64,000 nucleotides of DNA. Origin: Lachnospiraceae bacterium Zagget2. GTDB lineage: Bacteria > Bacillota > Clostridia > Lachnospirales > Lachnospiraceae. Of the stretch, positions 39,753 to 48,610 are shown piece by piece; position 1 is the first letter of the stretch, and every line of letters begins with the position of its first letter. The notes beneath the pieces are model-generated. The model searched no databases. It worked only from the letters and a program-made list of their open reading frames with translations, and was not told where the DNA came from. The stretch lies in NCBI GenBank assembly GCA_001941045.1, contig MSHD01000033.1:30880-94879 (forward strand), given 5' to 3'. A program made the translations under genes and the position numbers.

Positions 39753-40277
39753 ATGAACAGATGGAAAGAATTTGGAGTATCGGATAACCCGTTGGAAAAC
39801 CTGGAGGAGCGGCTGCTGATCAAGCTTCTGGCGAAGGATATGCCGGACGCCGACAGGAGTGAAATCTTCCGGGGAAAGTACAAGAGATTCCTGATCGGCG
39901 GCGCGGTATCGCTGGTGCTGGGTGAGCTCCTGACCATTCTGAGCCTTGTTATGAATAAACCGATGAATCAGATCGGCAGGGGAGTGCCGTTCATAATCTA
40001 TGCGCTGATCGCGCTGGTCGCTTACCTGGAAGTGATCGCCTGGGCCTTTGAATGGGTACGGCCGATTGCGAATTTTTCCACAGCTCTGTCCAAAGTGGGC
40101 GGTCTTTTGTTCGAGAAGCTGACAGGAGGCGAATGGATCCTTGATGCGATGGTTCTTTTTGTAAAGCTGTTGTTTCACTGCTTAGTCTTGTGCGCTCTGG
40201 CAATGCTTACCTGGCGGGTGTTCCCGCTGCCGTTCATTGCAGGTTTCCTCTTTTACAGGAAAATGATGGCGGGATAA
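39753..40277 (+). CDS. Membrane protein, paralogue A of a duplicated pair
   Basis: MNRWKEFGVSDNPLENLEERLLIKLLAKDMPDADRSEIFRGKYKRFLIGG. Confidence 0.65.
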   Translation: MNRWKEFGVSDNPLENLEERLLIKLLAKDMPDADRSEIFRGKYKRFLIGGAVSLVLGELLTILSLVMNKPMNQIGRGVPFIIYALIALVAYLEVIAWAFEWVRPIANFSTALSKVGGLLFEKLTGGEWILDAMVLFVKLLFHCLVLCALAMLTWRVFPLPFIAGFLFYRKMMAG

Positions 40278-40304
40278 GCGGAAACCATATACGACTGACA
40301 CAAG

Positions 40305-40335
40305 AAAAGGACGGTTTGGCAAGCCGTCCTTTTTT
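40305..40335 (+). terminator. Terminator
   Basis: AAAAGGACGG ... CCGTCCTTTTTT. Confidence 0.8.
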
Positions 40336-40363
40336 GTGTGCCGTCATCTCGCAGGCTGGCAGT

Positions 40364-41173
40364 TTAGTTCAGAATGTGATACTCCCGATAGAGTTTCTGG
40401 CGCGTAGCCTGATTGTCGATTGCGTGGCGCAGATCCTCCAGGCGCTCATCCGTCAGAAGAAAATTCGTCAGCCGCGCAAAACGATCTTCCCCTTTTCCTT
40501 CCCCTCGTTCCATAGCCTCCTGTCTCATATCATCCAGTGCTTTACACATGTTGAATGTCTCCTTTCTTTCATCTTCCTGTTGTTCTTCTATGTATTGTTC
40601 CAGTTTTTCATCGCGGAGCAGGATGGCCATCATCTTGCCGGTTTCCTGATCCAGCTCGCGATATGCCGGATTCTCCTGCACTTCCTGGTAAATCGCTTCA
40701 CGGTTCTGATCCTTTTGCAGAAGCCGGAGAGCGTATTTGAGCTGGCTCCGGCAGCTCTCAATGTGTTCGAGTTCGTACATATTGATCAGATTCAGCCGAT
40801 CGTTTTTTGTAAATTTACTGCTGTATTCATCCCAGTTTTGGTAATCGGCCTTCTCATGCTCTGCCGAGATTCTCCTTACTTGCTCCCGATAACGCGCGGC
40901 CTCAAACTCCATGTTCCTCACAGGCATATCATAGCTGATCTTTGATTCATTTTCCAGGCAGTAGATGCAGAAGGAATAGCCGTCTGCATAGCGCTTGCTC
41001 ACGTCAGCCCGCCGCTCACGAAGGGCATTTCTTTCATCTTTTGCGTAGAGTACGGTGATGTCATCCTCCAGGTCCTGAGGATGATGGGCTGCCTTATGGC
41101 ATCCGCTACGTTCCGCCATATAAAATTGTTGTCTCTGAAAATATGGCGATACGCCTCGATATGCCTCAAGCAC
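40364..41173 (-). pseudogene. Degenerate Rpn-family (PD-(D/E)XK transposase/nuclease-like) protein
   Basis: DDITVLYAKDE, SKISYDMPVRNMEFEAARYREQV and C-terminal family features; N-terminus and central segment appear deleted. Confidence 0.55.
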
Positions 41174-41270
41174 ACGACCTTCAGATTTATGTGTTTTATA
41201 CTACAGCAGACAGTACGATTTGTCAATGGGGAATTTGCCGTGTGGAGAAAAGATTTTTTGCAGGACAGGA

Positions 41271-41299
41271 AAACCAAAAGGGCGGCAGCCGCGTCTAAT
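41271..41299 (+). promoter_or_regulatory. ECF-like island promoter P6: AAACC-N16-CGTCTAAT
   Basis: AAACC 41271-41275; CGTC 41292-41295. Confidence 0.8.
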
Positions 41300-41351
41300 T
41301 AACAGGAAGGATGAAGGAAACATCCAAAAAGAGCATAAGGAGGAAAGTAAA

Positions 41352-41876
41352 ATGAGTAATTGGAAAGAGTTTGGAATCACGGATAACCCAATGGAGAACT
41401 TCGAGGAGCGCGTGCTGGACAGGCTCCTGGCGAAGGATGAGTCGGACGCTGACCGGAGTGAGATCTTCCGGAGAAAATATAAGAGATTCCTGATCGGCGG
41501 CCTGGCGTCGTTGGTGCTGGGCGCAGTCCTGATCATTCCGGGCCTTGTGATGAACAAGCCGTTGGAGCAGATCGGCGTGGGATTGCCGTTCATGATTTAC
41601 AGGCTGATCGCACTTGCTGCTTACCTGGAGGTCATGGCGCTGATTTTCGAGTGGACGAGACCGATCGCAAATTTCTACACCATCCTGATGAAGGTTTTTG
41701 GCATCCTGTTTGCGTTCCTGCCATGGGGTGATGTGATCTATCTGGGCATCCTGCTTCTGACAAAGGGACTGCTGCATGCTTTCCTTCTGTACTGGATTGC
41801 ACAGGCCTGCTGGTGGGTGTTTCCGCTGCCGTTCGTCGTGGGGTTCTTCTTCTACAGGAAGATGATGAGGGGATGA
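41352..41876 (+). CDS. Membrane protein, paralogue B of a duplicated pair
   Basis: MSNWKEFGITDNPMENFEERVLDRLLAKDESDADRSEIFRRKYKRFLIGG; near-identical N-terminus to 39753 CDS. Confidence 0.65.
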   Translation: MSNWKEFGITDNPMENFEERVLDRLLAKDESDADRSEIFRRKYKRFLIGGLASLVLGAVLIIPGLVMNKPLEQIGVGLPFMIYRLIALAAYLEVMALIFEWTRPIANFYTILMKVFGILFAFLPWGDVIYLGILLLTKGLLHAFLLYWIAQACWWVFPLPFVVGFFFYRKMMRG

Positions 41877-41919
41877 AATATATCCCCTCGATAACAGGAA
41901 GGAAGAACGGGGTGGCAAG

Positions 41920-42429
41920 GTGATGAATTTATATTTGACAAATGTATGGAAAGAAGGGAAATGTTATCAGGCGTATTACCGGTTGAACAGTGGGCTGGAT
42001 GTGCGGGCAGTGCGTTGCCCGCACTGTGGAAGGCAGCGAGGTGTGTTTTCCCTTTGTCTGAAGCAGGAGCTCCAGAAGCTGGAGGAGACGGAGGAAAGGC
42101 AGGAGCCGATCTGCTATGTCAGTGGAAAAATTCTGAAAATTGAGGATGATGAGTTCTTTTCTTATATAATAGACGGTTCCGGCGCGCTGCTTCGAGTCTA
42201 TGTGCCGGAGGAGCGCGAGGCGAAGAGCCGGATCTATCTTAGAAGCGGGTATCAGATCAGTATTGCAGGTTCTCTTCAGGAGGAGCACATGCAAAAGGCG
42301 GTTCGCTGTGAGGGCTGCGGCTGCGAGATTCCCTATGAAGTGCGGGCATATCATTTGCTGGAGCACAGCAGCAGACTGGGCAATGACTGGAAAAAATCAG
42401 ATTTTTTTGAAAAAGGTACAACCAAATAG
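41920..42429 (+). CDS. Hypothetical protein with two Cys-pair motifs
   Basis: VRCPHCGRQRG and VRCEGCGCEIPYE; possible OB-like middle segment. Confidence 0.5.
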   Translation: MMNLYLTNVWKEGKCYQAYYRLNSGLDVRAVRCPHCGRQRGVFSLCLKQELQKLEETEERQEPICYVSGKILKIEDDEFFSYIIDGSGALLRVYVPEEREAKSRIYLRSGYQISIAGSLQEEHMQKAVRCEGCGCEIPYEVRAYHLLEHSSRLGNDWKKSDFFEKGTTK

Positions 42430-42447
42430 AATTTCCGGTCGTCTAAT
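42419..42447 (+). promoter_or_regulatory. ECF-like island promoter P7: CAACC-N16-CGTCTAAT
   Basis: CAACC 42419-42423; CGTC 42440-42443. Confidence 0.75.
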
Positions 42448-42495
42448 AAATAGATGAGAGATGAAGATAAACCCACTCACAAGGAGGAAACGAAC

Positions 42496-42876
42496 ATGAA
42501 AGAGATCAGAAGAACTGCCGCAAACAAAAAACAGATGGTGATGGCCTACATCGCCTACATGATGGGAGGAAGTCTCTTCCACCGCTGCCGCTGCGCGAGC
42601 AGTCAGATGGAGACGCGGCTCCTTCTCTCCTACAGGGAGATGAAAGAGGAGAAGGTGCTCGCGGCAGAAGAGCGCGTCCTGCGTGAGCTGGACAAAAAGG
42701 GGCAGCGCTTCCTTGGCAGTTTGGCTGACCTGGACTGCCTGGTCCACATCTGCCAGGAGGAAGACCAGATCGTCCTCGTCTTTGAGACGGGCGGTTTCGA
42801 TGGCCTGCTGGCGGAGGTCAGCGAGTGGGGAGGTGTCCGCTTCACCCCGTTGTATGAGTGCGAGAGGGCCGCGTAA
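42496..42876 (+). CDS. Hypothetical protein
   Basis: ORF with AAGGAGGAAAC RBS and promoter P7 upstream. Confidence 0.55.
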   Translation: MKEIRRTAANKKQMVMAYIAYMMGGSLFHRCRCASSQMETRLLLSYREMKEEKVLAAEERVLRELDKKGQRFLGSLADLDCLVHICQEEDQIVLVFETGGFDGLLAEVSEWGGVRFTPLYECERAA

Positions 42877-42975
42877 GCGGCTCTCATGCGGCCTTTGCCG
42901 GTGTGACATAAGCGCTTTTAAAGCCTGCTGTTCTGAATGCATGCGAATATACAAAGAAAAGGGAGGAAAGAAAAA

Positions 42976-43554
42976 ATGGGAAGACAGCCCTGTATTATCC
43001 GGGAAACCTGTGGGGGAAATTACGCGTACCAGCTGGAGGACGATATGCTGCTGCACCGCGAGGTCGAGTGTGTCGGGGAGATCACTGCGGAGTCGGTCAA
43101 TTCCCTGATTTCGCAGCTGCGCTATCTCGCGCGGCGGGACGCCGGAGCCGAGATCACGATGTACATCAACAGTCCGGGTGGCGAGGTTTCGAGCGGACTG
43201 GCGCTCTACGACGTCATGAAGGCGGTGCGCTGTCCGATTCGGACGGTCTGCGTCGGCATGGCGGCGAGTATGGGCGCGGTGCTGCTCTCTGCCGGGGACC
43301 GCCGCGAGATCCTGAAGCACGCCCGGGTCATGATCCATGACCCGCTGATGCGCGGGGTGGGAGGCAGCGCGCTCCATGTGCGGAGCCTCAGCGAAGACCT
43401 GATGCGGACACGGGAAATCCTCTGCGAAATTCTTGCGGAGCATACGGGGAAATCGATCGAGGAGATCTATGAAAAGACCTGCAACGATACCTATTTCTAT
43501 GCAGAGGAGGCGGTGGCCTACGGGCTGGTGGACCGCGTGATCGAGGAATTGTGA
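42976..43554 (+). CDS. ClpP-family serine protease (accessory paralogue)
   Basis: YINSPGGEVSSGLALYDVM, GMAASMGAVLLSAG (Ser), ARVMIHDPL (His), CNDTYFYAEEAVAYGLVD (Asp). Confidence 0.9.
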   Translation: MGRQPCIIRETCGGNYAYQLEDDMLLHREVECVGEITAESVNSLISQLRYLARRDAGAEITMYINSPGGEVSSGLALYDVMKAVRCPIRTVCVGMAASMGAVLLSAGDRREILKHARVMIHDPLMRGVGGSALHVRSLSEDLMRTREILCEILAEHTGKSIEEIYEKTCNDTYFYAEEAVAYGLVDRVIEEL

Positions 43555-43582
43555 AACCGTCGGGAAATCTGCTGCGTCTGAT
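43554..43582 (+). promoter_or_regulatory. ECF-like island promoter P8: AAACC-N16-CGTCTGAT
   Basis: AAACC 43554-43558 overlaps clpP stop codon; CGTC 43575-43578. Confidence 0.8.
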
Positions 43583-43619
43583 CTACAGAAGCTGATACAA
43601 GATAAGGGAGGGCAAAAGA

Positions 43620-44870
43620 ATGATACCGAGAAAAAATCTGATCCTTGCGGATAACCAGTACTACAGCCTGGACTGCTATAAGACCCGGTTGAACAACAAC
43701 GTGCTTGTGGTGGGCGCGTCCGGCAGCGGCAAGACGCGCAGTATTGTCGAGCCGAATCTCCGGCAGGCCTGCGGGAGCTACATCATCTCCGACCCGAAGG
43801 GGAACCTCTGCCGGAAGTACCGGGATTATCTGGAGAAAAGGGGATATGTGGTGAAAATGGTGGATTTCACGCATCCACAGCGTTCGGAGGGCTACAATTT
43901 CTTTCGCTACATTCGTTCAACACAGGACATCGTGAAGGCCGCCCATATGCTGATGTACGATGAGAGGTCGAGAAACGCAAGGGATCCCTTCTGGGATCAG
44001 GCCGCCGAGCTGTTGCTAAGTTCGCTGATCGCCTATCTCTATCTCTTTCGCCCTGTCAGAGAACAGAACCTGCGAAATGTGATGAAGCTGCTGGACGTAG
44101 CGGGCGTTGCGGAGTGCAATGTGGACGCAAAGACAATCATGGATCGGCTGATGGATGATGTACGGGAGAACTACCCGGGAAATTTCGCCTGCCGCCAGTA
44201 CGACAAGGTGAGGCAGTCAGCGGGAAGGACTATGCGCTCCATCCTGATCTCCGTCTCAGCGAAGATCGGCGGCTACGATTTTCCGGAGATGGAGCACATG
44301 ATGGGCGGGGAAAGCCTGGACTTTACGGAGATCGGCAGGAGAAAGACGGCGGTATTCGTGGTGGTCAGCGATACGGATCGTTCCCTGGACGGGCTTGCGG
44401 ATCTCTTCTTCACCCAGGCGATGAATGAGCTGTGCTCCTATGCGGACGACCACTGCTCAGACAGCCGCCTCCCGGTGGATGTGCGCTTCATCATGGACGA
44501 TTTTGCGACGAACTGCCGCATTGGCGAGTTCCCCCGCATGATCTCGTCCATCCGCTCGAGGGGAATCTCGACGATGCTGATGATCCAGTCGGAAGCGCAG
44601 CTGGCGGCGTCCTACGGTGAGGATGGCAGGACGATCATGGGGAACTGCGACACCTACGTCTACCTGGGCGGAAACGATGTGGATACGGCGCAGGCGGTGG
44701 CGCGCCGCTGCGATCTGCCGGTGAAGCGGATTCTGAATATGCCGGTCGGCACGAACTGGATCTTCCGCCGGGGTCAGGAGCCGATTAACGGGAAGAATTT
44801 CCCGCTGGAAAAGATGGAGAAGGAGATGAAGGAAGAGGGATATAGACAATCTAATCTGGGAAGAGCATGA
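43620..44870 (+). CDS. VirD4/TraG-like coupling-protein ATPase
   Basis: NNNVLVVGASGSGKTRSIVEPNL, YIISDPKGNL, FIMDDFATNCRIGEFPRMISSIRSRGISTMLMIQSEAQL. Confidence 0.88.
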   Translation: MIPRKNLILADNQYYSLDCYKTRLNNNVLVVGASGSGKTRSIVEPNLRQACGSYIISDPKGNLCRKYRDYLEKRGYVVKMVDFTHPQRSEGYNFFRYIRSTQDIVKAAHMLMYDERSRNARDPFWDQAAELLLSSLIAYLYLFRPVREQNLRNVMKLLDVAGVAECNVDAKTIMDRLMDDVRENYPGNFACRQYDKVRQSAGRTMRSILISVSAKIGGYDFPEMEHMMGGESLDFTEIGRRKTAVFVVVSDTDRSLDGLADLFFTQAMNELCSYADDHCSDSRLPVDVRFIMDDFATNCRIGEFPRMISSIRSRGISTMLMIQSEAQLAASYGEDGRTIMGNCDTYVYLGGNDVDTAQAVARRCDLPVKRILNMPVGTNWIFRRGQEPINGKNFPLEKMEKEMKEEGYRQSNLGRA

Positions 44871-44891
44871 GTATTACAGGCCAAGGATCGA

Positions 44892-44917
44892 GCGGGGCGT
44901 AAACAGCCCCGCTTTTT
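44892..44917 (+). terminator. Terminator at right end of island
   Basis: GCGGGGC ... GCCCCGC TTTTT. Confidence 0.8.
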
Positions 44918-45039
44918 CAGCTTTTCATAGTGTGGCAAAAGATGTATAATGAAAACCAGATTTCCAGCAGCCGACACATTTTTGGGGAGGCCGAGGTGGA
45001 GGGCAGATCGTCAACGGATTTTCGGATGGAGGAGAAAGC

Positions 45040-48000
45040 ATGAGCGTGGTATGGACTGAGGATCAGCGAAGGGTCATCGATACGAGAAATTCGAATATTC
45101 TGGTCTCAGCTGCCGCCGGTTCGGGTAAAACGGCGGTGCTTGTCGAGCGGATTCTTGCGCTGATCACCGACCCGGAACATCCGGTGGATGTGGATCGCCT
45201 GTTGATTACAACCTTCACTAACGCGGCGGCGGGTGAGATGCGGGAGCGTATCGGAAAGCGTATCGGGGAACTGCTGAAGGACGATCCCTCGAACTCCTGG
45301 CTGCAACGGCAGGAAACGCTTGTGCACCGTGCGCAGATCACGACGATTCATGGCTTCTGCCTGTATGTGATCCGGAATTATTTTCACACGATCGATCTTA
45401 ATCCGAATTTCCGCATTGCGGATGAAGGCGAGATCAGGCTGATCAAGCAGGATGTCGCGCAGGAGGTTGTGAACGGGGCGCATCGCGCCGGAGAAGAGGC
45501 CTTTCTGCGTTTCGCGGACAGCTACGGAAGCGGAAACCGGGGCGGCGGTCTGGAGGAGATGATTCTTCAGCTTTATGAGTATGCGGTCGCGAGTCCCCAG
45601 CCGCTTCGCTGGCTTGAACACTGTGCGGACGCCTATGAGATGCCGGAAGGAGGAGGCTGGGACGCCTTCGCAGGCGCGCCGGAGGTGCTGCAGGAGCTGC
45701 ATACGTCGGCTGCGGATGCCGCAGGCTGCATCAGAGAAGCAGAGGAACTCACGCGTCTGCCGGGAGGCCCTGTGGCCTATCAGGAAGCGTTGGCGGATGA
45801 TGAGCGTCTGCTCCGGAATCTGCAGGACTGTACCACGGTGGAAGAATTTCGTGATCTGCTTTCGGACGTGTCTTATATGAAGCTGCCGAGTCGGCGTGCA
45901 AAGGTGATGGCAGGCGCGGATGAGGAGCTTTGCGAGCGCGTTATGGAGCTGCGCAGCGATATGAAGGATGCGCTGAAGTCTCTGAAAAAGCAATATTTTT
46001 CGGTGCCGGATGATGTCCAGTTCGTGCAGCTTCGGAAGACGCAGGAGCAGGTGCGGACACTCGCAGCGCTGACAAAGGAATTTATGACGCGGTTCGACGA
46101 GCAGAAGCGGAAGAAAAATATCCTGGATTTTTCCGATCAGGAGCACCTGGCTCTGCGTATTCTGACACGCGAAGTTGATGGGAAGCTGGTTCCGTCGCAG
46201 ACGGCGGATCTGTTCGCGGATTATTTTGAAGAGATCATGGTGGACGAGTATCAGGATTCCAATCTCGTGCAGGAGGCGATCCTCGAGAGCATCAGCAGGA
46301 ACCGCCATGGGCGGGATAACCGCTTTATGGTCGGCGATGTGAAGCAGAGTATCTATCGCTTCCGGCAGGCGGAGCCGGGACTTTTCCTTGAAAAATACAG
46401 AAATTACGGTGGGAATGAGGGAGGCGTGCGCATCGACCTGCACCAGAATTTCCGCAGTCGAAGCGAGGTACTCACCCCTGTCAACGAGGTGTTCCGGCGT
46501 ATTATGCGTCCGGAACTCGGCGGCATCGACTATGATGATGCGGCAGCGCTGCGGGCGGGAGCGCTCTATCCGGAGTCCGCCGCGGCGGAGGCAGAGCTCT
46601 GCGTCCTTACGAAGGAGGACTGGGAGACGTGGGAGAAGGAGTGTCGCTGGACAAAGCCGGAGGCGGAGGCTCATCTGGTAGCGTCGCGTATCCGAAAGCT
46701 GCTCGCGGACGCGCAGGTGATGGAGAAGGAAGAGATGCGCGCAGTGCGTCCCGGCGATATTGTCATCCTGCTGCGTACAATGTCCGGCTGGAGCGAGACC
46801 TTTGTCCGGGTGCTGCAGGAGGAAGGGATCCCGGCCAGGGCGCAGTCGCGCGAGGGATATTTCGGGACAATGGAGGTCGAGACGCTGTTATCTTATTTAA
46901 AGGTACTCGACAATCCGACGCAGGAGATTCCGCTTGCGGCTGCGCTGCACGGAATGCTTGGCGGCTTTTCCTCGGAGGAGCTGGCGAAGATACGTGCAGC
47001 GAGTCAGGAGGGAAGTTTTCACCGGGCCTGTGTTGCCTATACAGAAGAAATGGAAGATTCGCTTTCCGGCCGCCTGCGTGCTTTTTTCGCAGAGCTTCAG
47101 AAGAACCGGGAGCGGGCGGCCTACATGCCGGTGCATGAGCTTCTGTGGAGCATTGTAGCGGAACACGATTACCTGAACCGTATCCGGGCCCTGCCCGGCG
47201 GAGAGCAGCGCCTTGCCAATGTACAGATGCTGCTTGCGAAGGCGCAGGATTACGAGAAAATCAGTTATCACGGACTGTTTCATTTTGTTCGTTATATAGA
47301 ACGAATGCAGAAATATCAGATGGATCTCGGGGAGGCGGCATTGCCGGGACAGGGCGGCGACGCGGTGCAGATCATGAGTATCCACCATAGCAAGGGGCTG
47401 GAATTTCCGATTGTGTTCGTGTCAGGTATGGGAAAATCCTTTAACCGGCAGGAAAGCCGTGATAAACTGGTGATGCACAGCCGCTGGGGCGCTGGACTTG
47501 ACTATATAGACGCGGAGCGCAGACTGCGCCGGCCCACCCTGCTGAAACAGCTGATCCGGAGGCAGAACCGGCTGGACTCTCTGGGGGAGGAATTGCGTAT
47601 CCTCTATGTGGCGATGACGCGTGCGAAGGAAAAACTGATTCTGACCGGCATGGCGGAAGAAAAGCTGCTGGAGACAGAGCGGCGCGGAGAGCGCCTGTCG
47701 TTTTCCCGGATCGCGGGTGCAGGCTGCTGTCTTGCGTGGATTCTTCCGGCGCTCAATCCGGCAGACAGCGCGCTCGCAGTACGCCGGATTTCGATGGAGT
47801 CCCTTATCCGTGAAGCGGTTGCGGGGCAGGTGTCAGCGGAACTTTCGAGAGAAGAAATGGAGGCGCAGCTTCTGCAGAAAGAAGCCGATCCGGCGCTTGC
47901 GCAGGAGGTAGATGCGCGTCTCTCCTGGGAATATTCCTGGAAGAACCGAACTGCCGCGAAGCAGAAATACAGCGTCACAGAACTCAAAAAGCTCCGGATG

Positions 48001-48591
48001 CGCGAGGAGTCGGATGCGGAGGAGGAGCTTTATCCGGAGTCCGATGTGATTCCGCTGATTCCGCAGTTTGTCGAGCAGGCGGAAGGAAAGACCGGCGCGG
48101 CGAGGGGGACGGTTTATCACACAGTCATGGAGTGGCTGGATTTCAGCAGAATCTCTGATATGCGCGCAGAGCTTCGGCGGCTTGTGGACGCCGGAAAACT
48201 TGCGGAGGAGGATGCACGTGTGGTAAGATGGAGCGAATTTCGCGCGCTGAAGGAAAGCGGTCTTTCCGTGCGAATGCAGCGCGCCGGTGAGCGCGGAGAG
48301 CTGTTCCGTGAGCAGCCCTTCGTCATCGGACTGCCGGGCGATCAGGTAGATGGTTCGGATCCGGAGGAGACCGTGCTGATTCAGGGCATCATTGATGCTT
48401 TCTTTTACGAGGATAATGGCATTGTCCTCGTGGATTATAAGACCGATCACGTACGCACAGGGCGCGAGCTTTCTGACAAGTATCGCGTGCAGCTGGACTA
48501 TTACGCGCAGGCGCTGCATATGCTCACCGGAAAGCAGGTAAGAGAGCGGCTGATCTATTCGTTTACACTGGGCGAAGTGATCCCGGTATAA
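45040..48591 (+). CDS. addA: ATP-dependent helicase/nuclease subunit A
   Basis: 1183 aa UvrD-like: NILVSAAAGSGKTAVLVERI, IMVDEYQDSNLVQE, VGDVKQSIYRFRQAEPGLF, MSIHHSKGLEFPIVF, LVDYKTDHV. Confidence 0.96.
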   Translation: MSVVWTEDQRRVIDTRNSNILVSAAAGSGKTAVLVERILALITDPEHPVDVDRLLITTFTNAAAGEMRERIGKRIGELLKDDPSNSWLQRQETLVHRAQITTIHGFCLYVIRNYFHTIDLNPNFRIADEGEIRLIKQDVAQEVVNGAHRAGEEAFLRFADSYGSGNRGGGLEEMILQLYEYAVASPQPLRWLEHCADAYEMPEGGGWDAFAGAPEVLQELHTSAADAAGCIREAEELTRLPGGPVAYQEALADDERLLRNLQDCTTVEEFRDLLSDVSYMKLPSRRAKVMAGADEELCERVMELRSDMKDALKSLKKQYFSVPDDVQFVQLRKTQEQVRTLAALTKEFMTRFDEQKRKKNILDFSDQEHLALRILTREVDGKLVPSQTADLFADYFEEIMVDEYQDSNLVQEAILESISRNRHGRDNRFMVGDVKQSIYRFRQAEPGLFLEKYRNYGGNEGGVRIDLHQNFRSRSEVLTPVNEVFRRIMRPELGGIDYDDAAALRAGALYPESAAAEAELCVLTKEDWETWEKECRWTKPEAEAHLVASRIRKLLADAQVMEKEEMRAVRPGDIVILLRTMSGWSETFVRVLQEEGIPARAQSREGYFGTMEVETLLSYLKVLDNPTQEIPLAAALHGMLGGFSSEELAKIRAASQEGSFHRACVAYTEEMEDSLSGRLRAFFAELQKNRERAAYMPVHELLWSIVAEHDYLNRIRALPGGEQRLANVQMLLAKAQDYEKISYHGLFHFVRYIERMQKYQMDLGEAALPGQGGDAVQIMSIHHSKGLEFPIVFVSGMGKSFNRQESRDKLVMHSRWGAGLDYIDAERRLRRPTLLKQLIRRQNRLDSLGEELRILYVAMTRAKEKLILTGMAEEKLLETERRGERLSFSRIAGAGCCLAWILPALNPADSALAVRRISMESLIREAVAGQVSAELSREEMEAQLLQKEADPALAQEVDARLSWEYSWKNRTAAKQKYSVTELKKLRMREESDAEEELYPESDVIPLIPQFVEQAEGKTGAARGTVYHTVMEWLDFSRISDMRAELRRLVDAGKLAEEDARVVRWSEFRALKESGLSVRMQRAGERGELFREQPFVIGLPGDQVDGSDPEETVLIQGIIDAFFYEDNGIVLVDYKTDHVRTGRELSDKYRVQLDYYAQALHMLTGKQVRERLIYSFTLGEVIPV

Positions 48592-48610
48592 CTGGAAGGA
48601 GAAGAAAGTC

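Noticed and set aside
40281-40310. GAAACCATATACGACTGACACA as an additional island promoter
   Set aside because: No CGTCT at the required spacing.
16600-44900. Island as an integrative conjugative element or prophage
   Set aside because: Only a VirD4-like ATPase is seen; no relaxase, integrase, T4SS or phage structural genes, and no flanking repeats noticed.
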